Source: Rhizopus sp. PT2906
Taxonomy: Eukaryota > Mucoromycota > Mucoromycetes > Mucorales > Rhizopodaceae
Assembly: GCA_025529335.1 (NCBI GenBank)
Contig: JAMYHX010000377.1
Span: 1 to 43,916 of the forward strand
Direction of reading: 5' to 3'
Length of the DNA: 43,916 nucleotides
Shown here: positions 1 to 10,518 of the stretch, piece by piece
Position numbering within the stretch: position 1 is the stretch's first letter
Layout of the letters: each line of letters opens with the position of its first letter
Made by a program: the position numbers and the translations under genes
The notes under the pieces: model-generated
What the model saw: the letters and a program-made list of their open reading frames with translations, nothing else
What the model was told of the DNA's origin: nothing
Database searches by the model: none

Positions 1-1735
1 TGTGAAGCTTTTTGACCAATATCTTTATTTATAGTTATCAAATAGTCTTACATTGTGGTTGAATTTTGGTACTTTTCGTTATGCCTAGCAAGAAATCGGT
101 TACTGTCTTTATCCCTGTGTTTATTTCTGAACTTAAATGCTTTGGCCAACCCACAACGAGCAGGCTTAGTATTCGCTATACGGAAAAAAACAGATCCAAA
201 CTGAACATAGCACTGGCTTTGTTGGATCAAATCATAATGATACATATTCTTCAAATTGATAGTCTAAATTGTATCAGAGATTCTAAATATTCTATTTTAA
301 ATAAAGTAAATCACTCTGTTTGAATGGCAAAAAGGTTTCAATATTTTGGTATTGTGCTACAAACATACTACATAAAATAGAATAATGAGGAAACAGATCA
401 GTAAACCGAAAATTACATAAGACATCAATACAAAGTATGAAATCAAATGAAGATCATAATATAACAATGTAGACTCGGAAAAAGGAAAGGAACTAGCACA
501 ATAAATGCTGGGTATGAACTGACATCTCTTGATCGCAACACATTGATCTGTGAGGTATTGCTCTATGAATCTCAACGAAATCAGCCTAGACTGGGCGAGT
601 GACTTTACGGAGATAAACTAATTTCTGTCTACTCTGAAGAAGGATATTTAATGTGGATACAATTGATCACCATTAGGTTTGTACAAATTGTTTGAAGCTA
701 GTATGTTTTGCACATCAGATTTGCAGATAAAAAAAAAAAGCTTTGTTTAAAAAGGTGGCAGTACCTTTTTTCAGAGTGGGCCAAATCATTGCGTGAAAGA
801 AAGAAGTATATATATCGTTAATTCATGTCAACATTTAATGATCTGTATGGCTATTGTAATCACCCCAAGCGGTAAGTAACTAATATCATAAAAACCACAT
901 CTTTGTATTTTGACTCAAATAGTAAAGTTCCATATTATAACTGACATATTGCTATAAAAATCGCTCTTCACTTTTAATGAGAGCTTTAAATGTTAATCCA
1001 AAATGGGGTTAAATTTTTACAACGGGGAGCATGTTTAAGCCAAAACGGATATATTTTTTCTTTTTTTTTAATTTGATAACCATATTTGCCTTAGTGGACA
1101 TTGTAGTTTTTGGTTATGGACGATATGATTTTTTAAATGCGACAATTATTTTTGCCCAAACTGACAACTAAATTTCTCTTTTTCTTCCATCGTAAAACCT
1201 TTCAAGACATAATGCAGCTAAACGTGCAAGGGAAAGAAACACAAAGGCCATGTACACATGAACCCTGCCCTTTGACGGAGAAATTCGCCGGCTGCCTTGA
1301 CGACTCCTGTAGTTGTCTCCAGCTGGGAGTGGGAAGTTGTCATCTTTCTCTTTTACTTCACGTCAAGAAAAATTGAATGGTAAACGTGTTACTAATCTCC
1401 TTGATATAGTATACTATAATTTTTTTTTTCTAAATACGGTGGCTGTGACGCTTTAAGTGTTTGTCTCCCTCTTTTTCTCCTCACACTCTCGCTGTACGCT
1501 TTAGCCAAGTAACTATGATATACACTCTAAAAAGCATGAGATGTGAACTTGATTTTTATTATGCATCATAAACATTTCATTATTGTTTGGTGTACTTGAC
1601 TCAACTTCTCTGTCAACACTTTAAAATTAGTAATTGAGGTAACACATCTTACTTTTATAATTGATTCAATTCTGTTAACAAACGTTAATTTAATTTGGTT
1701 GCATATTTAAAGAAAAATTAAGACTGGAGAGGTAT
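1..1735. other. Gene-free AT-rich stretch
   Basis: I see no supportable gene here. The open frames are short, lack splice-consistent neighbours and look like chance frames in AT-rich DNA. There are a few homopolymer tracts and no clear tandem repeat or terminal repeat. The right part is the 3' flank of the decayed gene that ends at 1736. Confidence 0.6.
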
Positions 1736-3836
1736 TCATGAACTTGGGCTTCTTGGGCCATCATTGGCGACTTCATTCATATGCTTGTTTTCGTTTAAGC
1801 GGACAACTATTGGATTGACATGATCAAGTAATGAGACTTGAGCATCGTCAGTTTTGAAATAGGTCTCCTTCAATATTTTGTTGTGCTCTTGGCTTAAAGT
1901 TGACAATGTATCCATAGTTTCATCCAAAGACACCTAGTGTAATTCTACAGGTTAATCGTTTTCCTCAATATACTTAATAGAAAATAAAGAAGCACATACC
2001 CCTAAAGTGATCATAAAATTCATGAACGGAATAACTCCTTCAGACTTTTGTTCAAAGTCCTTGCTTATTTTCACTTTCTGTTCCTTGTTCATTAAGTACA
2101 ATCCAGGTGAAGGAGTGAACATAGTCCAATGACGGATTGCATGGTCTATGTAAGGCATTTAGCAAGCATGTGATGAGTTCTTCAATATTACTTACTGTGT
2201 GTATGAATGAAATGTACTTTTAAATTCTTAAAAGTGTCAAAGCTAGCATGCTTATAATGACCAGCAAGAGTTCGAAGCATGACCAGCAAACCAAGCATTG
2301 CTTTATAGTGATCAAAGCTAGTTTTTGCTTTGTTGTTTTCGGCAAACGCAGAAGATACTTCAGACAACAACACCTCTGTTCCAATATTGTTCACTAAGAT
2401 TGTCCCGTCTCCATTGTACTTCAGACGTTTATCAGTGATTCCTTGAGCTTTTGATTGAATAGTCATTGCTTTCAGTTCAATTTCCCCAGGATAAAAGGTG
2501 ACATTATGACCATGATGTTTAAGGTATTTGTTGCATGCTTGTAAGGCTGGATCAACTACATAATAGCGTAAGCAGCCTTCAGATGAGGACAGTGTTTCTG
2601 ATGCTCCATCAAAAAGATTTGAGCTACAAAATTGGTTATTTTGGTGTGATGCAAATTTGAATCTCATGCAACTTACAATATTTCAAACATGCTTGTTATG
2701 AGGTCTCTTTTAGCAATCAAATCGGTAGTGGTGTTGAAGTTTTGGACTTTTTTGACTGTTTCTAACCATGCTTCTTTGTTTTCCTGTTATCATCGCAAAT
2801 AAGCGTATTGTTCTCAATAATTTAGTACTTCTTTCAACTTACTGCGTCAAGGGCTACTAACATTATTTGCCTAAAAGAAGGGTGGACACATTGTAATTTA
2901 ATATTAGGGACTTTATTATTCAATTGATCATATAAGTTTGTAGGGAGCAGTGGCCTTCGTAGAACTTTTTTTCCACACCATATAATGTCATGAGATTCAG
3001 GGCTAAAACCATACGGATTCAACTATTAATTTTTAAATAATACAGAGCTATGTTACCTTAATGATGGAAGAACACTAGATTCTTGTAGACCCTTCAATAA
3101 CGTTTTCCACGAGTTCCAAATATCATCATCATTGTCTTCATCGCCAACACCAGTATTGTTGTGATTGTCTTGGTTATCACTGTCACCTTCCTCTTGGCTG
3201 CCATCTGCCTCATTGTTCTCGGTCAATTGTATAGTTCGTTGTTTTTTTTATGTCTATTCTCAACTTCATCCAGAGCTTCTTGTGCCATTTATCCTTGTAA
3301 TTGATACTAAACATACATTCAAGGCTAATATCTTCTATTAGTGAATTGAGAGAATAGTCTAAACTAACTTTTAACTTTTGATAACGAATGGAGGTTGAGG
3401 CAATAGTATCAGAGATTTTCCAAAATTCACTAACGGCTTTTTTCCCTTTTGTGGTCTAAACAAACTTTGTTATTAGCTCTTCTCTACAATTTCTCTTTAT
3501 ATTTATTCTTACCTTCAATGAATTTTCCATTTGTCGTAGCATTGTATCTGCTATGGTACCAGGGACAACATAGGCTTGCATTTTCTTTGTATCGTCGGAA
3601 AGAGCTTTATTTCCGTTTCGAGTAGTAATTACTGGGTTCTTTTGCAAAAGTTGAATAAGATACGTAATTGTGTTCCAGTTACGGGGCTCTTCCAATTCAA
3701 AAAACTCTACAAAGAAAAGAAGTAAGTATGTAAATCATAATAATAAGAGTTTAGACATTTACCTGGAAAAAAAAAGTTTCTCGTATGCATCAGAATTGAA
3801 TGTACTTTTAAAGTTAGTTGACTTTTGAGTAGTCAT
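1736..3836 (-). pseudogene. Decayed multi-exon gene, PD-(D/E)XK-like family
   Basis: I do not recognise a named family. Eight exons can be traced on the minus strand: 3836-3763, 3706-3513, 3455-3057, 3022-2843, 2783-2677, 2623-2196, 2145-2000 and 1933-1736, with good GT/AG borders. The last five exons join in one frame. The first three do not. The run of nine A at 3764-3772 puts exon 1 one base out of frame with exon 2. Two further one-base losses are needed near 3288-3291 and in the T run 3242-3249. The exon 3/4 junction is also out of phase. The central part has a 'YNGDGTIL' segment followed by 'EVLLSEVSSA', an Asp...Glu-x-Ser arrangement like a degenerate PD-(D/E)XK core (inference). An acidic Asn/Asp-rich linker precedes it. 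Neighbouring housekeeping genes are intact, so the breaks look like real decay. Confidence 0.55.
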
Positions 3837-4043
3837 GGCAATAATGACGGGCAACCTGTCTTGAACAAGTTTGATAAAAATAGTACGCGTCGATTTTTGT
3901 GAGGGAGGGGTCGAGAGTTAAATAAATTATTCAAAATCAATTTATAAATAGCTCAAATTCGCTTTTACATCACTCCAAAAGCTAGTTTATGTTATCAATA
4001 AAGCTCATAATTTTATTGAAGATCTAAATTGCCTAATGGCTCA

Positions 4044-5370
4044 TCAAAGTGGTTCTTTATCAAAGCATTTTTGAAAATTCTCAACAGAGTGCTGAGCGAT
4101 GTTATGAAGAGTCTTTCTACTGACGCTTTCACTAGCCTCACTGATTCTAGTTTTTAAATCCTCGGCTTCCTGAAATACACTTCGTTTGACAGCACCTTTG
4201 AGAATTGACCAAAAGTTTTCAATTGGATTCAGCTCAGGGGAATAAGGAGGGAGGTATATAGCTCTATAGCCTCTAGCCTCAATCATATTTGTGATATCTT
4301 GCGAAGTATGAATTGGTGCGTTATCCATGATGTAGAAATTGTTCATTTCAGGAAATCTGTCCATTTCATCTAGCGTTTTAGAAATAAATCTCATATAATG
4401 TCCAGTGACAGTTCCCTTAGACATCTTTTTCGCTGCAGGCTTCTTTCTTTTCCTGCCTCCATCAATTTTCGCTTTTTTAGGTTTTGGGGGGGTTCTCTGA
4501 TTTCAATTGCAATAATGTCGTTTGCTGTTATAGCCCCTAGAATAGTATGTGTGATAGCACGGGTAGTAGGTGTTTCGACTATTGCTGGCGTACCTCTGAT
4601 TGAGCGGGCATTGGGACTTCTCATATTGATGTTGAAGCCAGCTTCGTCCACGAAGACGCAGTTTTGTAGATAATTCATATCCGTAGTTTCTGCCCATTTC
4701 TTTATCCAACTGTGGCGCTTTTCGAGATTATCAGGGCTGTTTCTTGTCAAAGGTTGCAAGGTCGCTCTCTTTACGGTCAGATTACATTCATTGAGAATGA
4801 AATTTCCAACAGAGGTTTCTTTCAAACTGAAATTCTCGAATGCTTCCGTTAAGCTTTCCACTGCATCATGCCTTGTTGCTTGGGGGTATTTAGCGAAGAA
4901 ATCAAGATGCTCTTTGTGTTCCTCCTGAAGTTGTGAGGGCTTTCGATTAAACATATTCGTCTGCTTCTCATAAATATTCCAAGTGGGAATCTTCTTTGAA
5001 TCGCTTCGCCCACTTCTGTGCTGTTCTCACTTCAACCTGAGCCTTGCAAGCAGAGGGGGCGACCTTCCACAACTTGATTCTGTTGAAGTAAAAGAAAACC
5101 GCCTTTTGCTTGTCAGAATACACATTATACTTTCTGCCACTTGCCACTTGCCACTTCCCCTGCTAGCTCCTCTGCTAGCTCCTCCATCTTTATATCAAGC
5201 TCTTCCGTAGCTTCAATAGGAAAGCGGCTTTGGTAAGCCCGGTACTGAGACAAGGTCATCAAGGTGCCAAGATTGTAAGGATCAACTTCCTCTTCCAAGT
5301 CCATCGCCTCATTTCCTTGTTCATCCACAATAATGCCTCGTCCATCTTCATAAAAAAAATTAATACTCAT
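4044..5370 (-). pseudogene. DDE transposase, Tc1/mariner-IS630 superfamily, three frame lesions
   Basis: The protein would cut and paste its own element. The DDE catalytic core is visible: 'VDEAGFN' (first Asp), 'IMDNAPIH' (second Asp) and 'SPELNPIENFW' (Glu), with 34 residues between the last two, as in DD34E enzymes. A helix-turn-helix-like N-terminal part precedes it. The chosen start is the ATG at 5370, which follows a plausible acceptor. The frame is broken three times. A 7-base unit TGCCACT is present three times at 5135-5155, where two copies would keep frame. There is one extra base at about 4988-4989. The G run at 4486-4492 is one base short. An in-frame 12-base tandem duplication lies just beside the first lesion. 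The last lesion could alternatively be a -1 frameshift site. Overall it is probably dead. Confidence 0.85.
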
Positions 5371-5406
5371 CTGAACGTAATGAAATGAAAAATCCAAAAG
5401 AATAAA

Positions 5407-5600
5407 AAAACGAAAATTGAATATAATCAAAACGAACTTTGGTAATAACAAAGCGAATTTTGGATGATACAAATACGAAAATTGAGTTATTACAAAAGCG
5501 AAATTTGAGCCAATAAAAAACGAACTTTGGATTGTCCAAAAACGAACATTGGTCGGAGACCAAAACGAATTTAGTTCTGAGGAAAATGAACATTGGGGGT
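5407..5600. repeat. Nine-copy, 22-base-spaced subterminal repeat array
   Basis: The core CGAAnnTTGG-like motif starts at 5411, 5433, 5454, 5476, 5499, 5521, 5543, 5566 and 5587 (the last with T for C). Spacing is 21-23 bases, close to two helical turns. It lies directly upstream of the transposase start. This fits transposase binding sites in a subterminal region (inference). Confidence 0.75.
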
Positions 5601-5681
5601 GGAGCCGCTGTATGTATTCATAGGACTGTGTAGTCTAAATACTAGCTTTATTTTGTTTGAATTTCAAAAATAATGTACAAC

Positions 5682-6944
5682 TTAGTCTTTAGCACCCTTT
5701 TCCATTTCTTCATCTTCTGACTGCACTCTGCTACTTGCTTGACTACTACTATTCTCAGATTGAAGTCTCTTTTTGTTTCTGTATTTCCAAAATTTATCCA
5801 CTACATCTTCTGCACCAAAGACGCCACTGAAGCCTCTTATAAAGTCATGACTCTTGTCTTCCCAATGTAATATTGTATCATTGATAGCAGTTTTCAGTGT
5901 TTGCCTAAAATCCTCTATTGACTTTTTGGTCTTTATTTTTCTTTCCTACAAATAAAGATGAGTACACCACTTTTTATATGTTGTTTCTTTTTACTTTTAA
6001 GAAGGAGATATTTAATTCTTTTGCACTAACGCCACGTTCAAGGTTTCTACGAAGATAAGCATCATAATCACGAACGATACGGGTGATGAGATCAGAAGTG
6101 GATATTCCATCTGTACGCTGAGTTGGGAAGAATCGGCCTTGCGCTTTTACAAATGCATAAACATCACCTGACTCTTTACTCTGATAGGGTTCAGCATCAT
6201 GGGCGACATAATCGATCTTGTGGTGATCAAGAAACTCTTGATCAATAATCCAAGGGGCATTTTCAATCACTTCATCCACCCATTTGCAATGTCGAACAGC
6301 TTCATATCTTTCAACATCTGTCATTACTGTCTTTCCTTTACGTTTGTGTGTTTCGATATCGTTACATACTACAAATAATTTTAATACTCTATTTTTTTTG
6401 GCAAATGGAAAAAGCTATTTACCACCCACTAAAAGATACACATTAGGAAAAGCCTTTTTGGCTTGTTCGAGTGCTTTAGCGTGTCCAAAATGAAATAGAT
6501 CATATATCCCATCACAATAGATACGTATGGGTCTATCCACTGGTGGCTAAAAAAATAAATAAAAATAGATGAATATACAAATGATTGGCAATAAAAAAGC
6601 AAAACTCACAGGATTAATTCTGAATCCATATTGCTCTTCTATACCAGGAGGTAAACAGACCAAATGATCATTTTCTTCTTCACTTGTAGAAAGGTTAGGT
6701 CCAAATTGACGTAATTTCTTTGTAACAGGGCTTAGTTCTTGATGAAGAGGCTGTGGTAAAGAAGTGTCTGTGTTATCTTCGTCTATATAAAATTATATAT
6801 TGAATATATATAAGCTCATCTCTTTGTCTATTTACCAGAAGCATCACGAGATGTAGGCTGATCTTCAACTTCTTTTGATAGTTCTATTTCTAATTCCCTC
6901 TTTCTTTTAAGACTCTTTGTGTCTGGTATAGCAAAAGAACTCAT
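5682..6944 (-). CDS. PCT1: Choline-phosphate cytidylyltransferase
   Basis: Makes CDP-choline from phosphocholine and CTP, the controlling step of the Kennedy route to phosphatidylcholine, at the nucleus and ER membrane. Five exons (6944-6836, 6782-6610, 6546-6423, 6368-5995, 5945-5682) give 347 residues with all phases closing. The catalytic domain begins at 'IYCDGIYDLFHFGHAKAL' with the HxGH nucleotidyl-transfer signature. It continues through 'VCNDIETHKRKGKTVM' to 'RTDGISTSDLITRI', the second family signature. The basic N-terminal tail (KSLKRKR) could be a nuclear signal. After the catalytic domain comes a helical stretch rich in Lys and acidic residues, where the family has its membrane-sensing helix. 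The tail is Ser/Glu-rich. The start ATG at 6944 is preceded by an A run. The gene is divergent from the GH5 hydrolase. The dead transposon ends about 70 bases past its stop. Confidence 0.93.
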
Positions 6945-7483
6945 TTTTTTTATAAAAAAAAAGAGAGGAAGTGAGAGGGGAAAAGAGTAAAAAAAAAAAA
7001 AAAAAAAAAAAGACAGAGAAAAGGTGAATTACCTTGTCGAATCTCCGCTTTTATTATGATTGTCACTTTCTCTTCATCAATTCTCTCTTTGTAACCGTTT
7101 AAACAGCCTTAATCGAGTTGAATCTTTCTTCTTGATTGATTCATAAGTAATAATACAAGTGATCAAGAGGATATATCATTCATAAATAATCGTCATGTGT
7201 GTATCCTTTAATACTTGTTCTCTCTCTCTCTCTTTTTTTTTTTTATGTGTTTAATAAAAGAACACTAGATGTATACCTTGAACAAAAAAGCAATTCTGTC
7301 ATTCGAGTAACATATATATATAACTTAAACATTAAAGGGATAGGCTAATGTGAGTTGCATATCATCACTCTTCATGAACAATGGCCTGCTGATTCTGCAG
7401 CCAACTCCGATAAACTACATAGACTAAACCCTTATGCATTCACCCTTTTTTTTTATTTCTTTCTTTATTCATTCTTTATTAAA
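6945..7483. promoter_or_regulatory. Divergent intergenic region between PCT1 and GH5 gene
   Basis: This 539-base gap separates two head-to-head genes. It contains an A23 tract at about 6989-7011, a CT dinucleotide run near 7220-7235 followed by T, and TA-rich steps near 7313-7322. No gene is visible. It must carry both promoters, and the A/T tracts are typical nucleosome-poor promoter DNA. Confidence 0.5.
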
Positions 7484-9813
7484 ATGGAATTAGACGGACC
7501 ATGGTTTGTTGATAGCAAAACGAAACGAACCATTCTTTTCAAAGGCATCAATCTCAGTGGAGGGACAAAGATACCTGTTGGGTTACCCTCACAAGAAAAC
7601 AATGGTTACTGGGTTGACTATGACAGAAGGGTTAACTTTGTGGGAAGACCATTTCCACTTGATGAGGCAGATGAGCATTTGTCAAGAATCGCAAGTTATG
7701 GGTTCAATTTACTCCGCTTTGTTATCACCTGGGAAGCTATTGAACATGAAGGGCCGTAAGTTGGAAGCCAATGTTTATATATACATATATATTGATATAT
7801 ATTATATAGTGGTATTTATGATCAAGATTACTTGAATTATTTAATCCAAGTGTTGAAGAAATGTGAAGCATACAACTTGAAAGTCTATATTGATCCTCAC
7901 CAAGACTGTGTAAGTGTCATTAAATGATGATAATATCCTATTAACCCATCTGTTAGTGGTCTCGACACTGTGGAGGTTCAGGACATCCTGGTTGGACCTT
8001 AGTCCTTGCTGGTTTAAATCCATTACATTTTCCAGATACAAATGCTGCTATTGTGCATAATCTGTATTCAAATCCAGATGAATTTCCTAAAATGATTTGG
8101 AACACAAATTACCAAAAACTGGCAGCTGCCACCATGTTTACCTTATTTTTTGCGGGCAGAACGTTTGCCCCCAAATGTATAGTCAATGGTGTGAATGTGC
8201 AAGACTTTTTGCAGGACCATTTCTTTCGTTGTATGGCTGAGGTGGTCAAAAGGATAAAAGAAAATCAGCTTGATACTATAGTCATTGGCTACGACTGTAT
8301 GAACGAGCCTGGCCAAGGATATCTTTCGATCCACGATATCACTCGTTTTAATAAAGTCGACACTGATTTCCGTATGGGATTAATGCCTACTGCCTTTGAG
8401 GGCATGCTGCTGGGATCAGGTCATCCAACCGTCGTAGACCAGTGGGAGTTTACATGGTCAGGACCGAAAAAGACGGGAAGGGTCATGGTAGATCCAAAAG
8501 GAAAGCAGGCATGGATGTCTAGTGAAGAATTAGAAGAGGCATATGCATCATTTGGCTGGAAACGAGCAGAATCTTGGCCAGCAGGATGTATCTGGGCAAC
8601 GCATGATGTTTGGGATATAGATACTAAAAAAGTGACGCAACCAGAATACTTTGCTACACATCCTCAGACTGGTTTACCCACCAAATTCTCTGACTATTGG
8701 CTAGATCATTTCAAAAACTACATGGATACCATTCGACGCATTCAACCTGACTCACTCATATTTGTACAGCCTGCAGTATTGGAAATTCCTCCCAAAATGT
8801 CTTTTCCTACTGAAAGACTTGTCTATGCGCCTCATTGGTATGATGGCCTTACACTTGTGAAGAAAAAGTGGTGTAATTACAACGTAGACTTTATCAACCT
8901 ACAGAGAGGAAAGTATGGTACTGGCCCGCTTCGATATCTACGCGCCCTTCGTGTTGGAGAAAAAGCGATCAGGCAGTGCTTTGTAGATCAATTAAAGACG
9001 ATGCAACAAGAAGGACTAGAAAACTTGGGCGAATATCCCTGTATACTGGGTGAAATTGGTATCCCTTATGATATGGAAATGAATCAGAGTAAAGATGAAT
9101 CGCTTTTCTCTCATTGCTTCAGTTACTTGCTATCCTTTTTTCAAGACTCACAAGGTGACTATATTAGCCATCCTAAATCGAATCAGAACAAGGCGATGGA
9201 TGCCAATCTTTTTGCTCTCGAAAAGAATTTACTCAACTACACGTTGTGGAATTATGTTCCAGATAATGATGCTAAATGGGGTGACCTCTGGAACGGAGAG
9301 GACCTTAGCATATGGCAACTGGTTGAAAAGGATCCTGATTTCTTGAGCAATACAGAATCACCACAAGACTCTACAAGTTCGATTACGACCATGAAGACGA
9401 TTGTCGTAGAAAACGAAGACATGACAGATATCAAAAAGGCGACCATGACGGAGGATAGCCTATCAAATCATTTTCGTCAAAATGCACGAGATCTTGTCAG
9501 TTTACATAGACCACATCCCCAGATAACTGCAGGGATTCCAATGGGAATCACATTTGTATCACCCACATTTACAACGCCAGCCTCATTTGAATATACTCTG
9601 CAGCCAAACTTTGAATGCATTGGTCCAACCGAGATACATGTGCCCATAAAGAATTTCCCTTTGCCACCAGAGACCAAGGTGAATGTCAATTTTGGTAGAT
9701 GGGAGGTATCCAAAGTAACAGACCATGACTGGATTCTCTCTTGGTGGATAGATGAAGACATAAAGGAGGCTGAACCCAAGCTGAGATTAGAGGGCATCTC
9801 TTGCCAGCAGTAA
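7484..9813 (+). CDS. GH5 glucosylceramidase / steryl-beta-glucosidase (EGCrP-like)
   Basis: A retaining beta-glucosidase that should remove glucose from glucosylceramide or steryl glucoside. Three exons (7484-7755, 7810-7909, 7957-9813) give 742 residues. Visible landmarks are 'GINLSGGTKIP' near the N-terminus, 'LLRFVITWEAIEHEGP' and 'YIDPHQDCWSRHCGGSG'. The acid/base Glu lies in 'YDCMNEPGQGY' (about residue 241) and the nucleophile Glu in 'ILGEIGIPYDM' (about residue 490). The C-terminal 200 residues hold a beta-sandwich-like domain after a Ser/Thr/Asp-rich linker. No signal peptide is seen, which fits the intracellular fungal EGCrP1/EGCrP2 enzymes rather than secreted endoglycoceramidases. 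Which of the two substrates is preferred cannot be told from sequence. The start is the first ATG of the frame. The upstream TTG extension is not credible. Confidence 0.88.
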
Positions 9814-9817
9814 AAAA

Positions 9818-9836
9818 CACGTGTGAATTGGCCAAT
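9818..9836. promoter_or_regulatory. E-box CACGTG plus palindromic ATTGGCCAAT
   Basis: CACGTG at 9818-9823 is followed closely by ATTGGCCAAT at 9827-9836, which carries a CCAAT box on both strands. They start 5 bases after the GH5 stop. They could serve a plus-strand promoter for the small downstream ORF, or they may be chance sequence in the 3' UTR. Confidence 0.3.
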
Positions 9837-9887
9837 GGAAAAATAAACAATGGTACACAGTATTTTTTTACAATAAAACTCTTTTTT

Positions 9888-9930
9888 TTTTTTCTTTCCT
9901 TTTCTTTCCTTTTCTTTCTTTCTTTCTTTT
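9888..9930. repeat. CTTT-type pyrimidine microsatellite
   Basis: A stretch of T followed by repeated CTTT/CCTTTT units lies downstream of the GH5 gene. It is simple-sequence DNA with no coding content. Confidence 0.6.
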
Positions 9931-10327
9931 ACACATCAAGAAATAACAAATACATATACACATATATTAGGAATCTTTAGCTTCCTATCCTTTATTTTTT
10001 CTTGAACCCAAACAACCCAAAGGAAACACGCCCTTTTTTTTGATAAAGAAAAAAAGGGTTTACATTTAAAAGCAAAAAGCCATTTCATCAGAGAAACAGT
10101 ATCAAGTTAATTTAACTCAATTACAATATGATTGCTTTTCTACCCACTTACTTTACAACCACCACCACCAGCGAAATGGATCACAACCTTCTTCAACAAA
10201 GGGAACCCAGAAGAAGGGTGATTCGATCGTAAAGGCACCAGGTCGACAACATCGACGCTATCAACCCTATTTTATTCCTGAGAATACACTAAATAATAGA
10301 CCACCTTCACCTTCCTTATTTGAACCC

Positions 10328-10501
10328 ATGAACACCTTAAATATTTTATCTACTCTTGATACATCTTCACTTGTCTTATCTGATGACCAAGTGTTTGATG
10401 AATTAAACGAATTTTTTCAACCTTCCCATTTGTTATCTCCTCCCTTATCACCTACATTATTACCTGACCATGATTTTGATGATATTCCTTTATTTTATTA
10501 A
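10328..10501 (+). CDS. Small acidic, Leu/Pro-rich ORF with uncertain start
   Basis: I do not recognise this protein. The frame is open from about 10067 to the stop at 10501, but the first ATG in it is at 10328, giving 57 residues. The upstream part of the frame reads as sensible coding sequence: Gly/Ser/Lys, then 'GRQHRRYQPYFIPE'. It lacks an ATG, and the nearest ATG at 10128 is in another frame that stops at about 10232. No GT donor lies between 10130 and the frame to join them. The C-terminus is acidic and hydrophobic ('LLSPPLSPTLLP', 'DHDFDDIPLFY'), like an activation domain or docking tail (speculative). It ends 17 bases before the stop of the convergent Emp24 gene. It could be a real short gene with an unseen upstream exon, or a frameshifted remnant. 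Confidence 0.35.
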   Translation: MNTLNILSTLDTSSLVLSDDQVFDELNEFFQPSHLLSPPLSPTLLPDHDFDDIPLFY

Positions 10502-10518
10502 ATAAATAAACACATTTT

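Larger units (their letters stand above)
3940..5610 (-). mobile_element. Degenerate Tc1/mariner-IS630 type DNA transposon
   Basis: The body is the broken transposase at 4044-5370. The promoter-side end (5407-5600) carries nine copies of a short core spaced about 22 bases apart. The opposite end carries one matching copy in inverted orientation at 3953-3961, with a weaker one about 22 bases further in. Exact termini and the TA target duplication could not be fixed by eye, so the limits are approximate. It sits between a decayed accessory gene and the 3' flank of the Pct1 gene. Confidence 0.6.

Noticed and set aside
4398..4673. 91-codon plus-strand frame opposite the transposase
   Set aside because: It is a mirror frame of the transposase coding strand and has no independent features.
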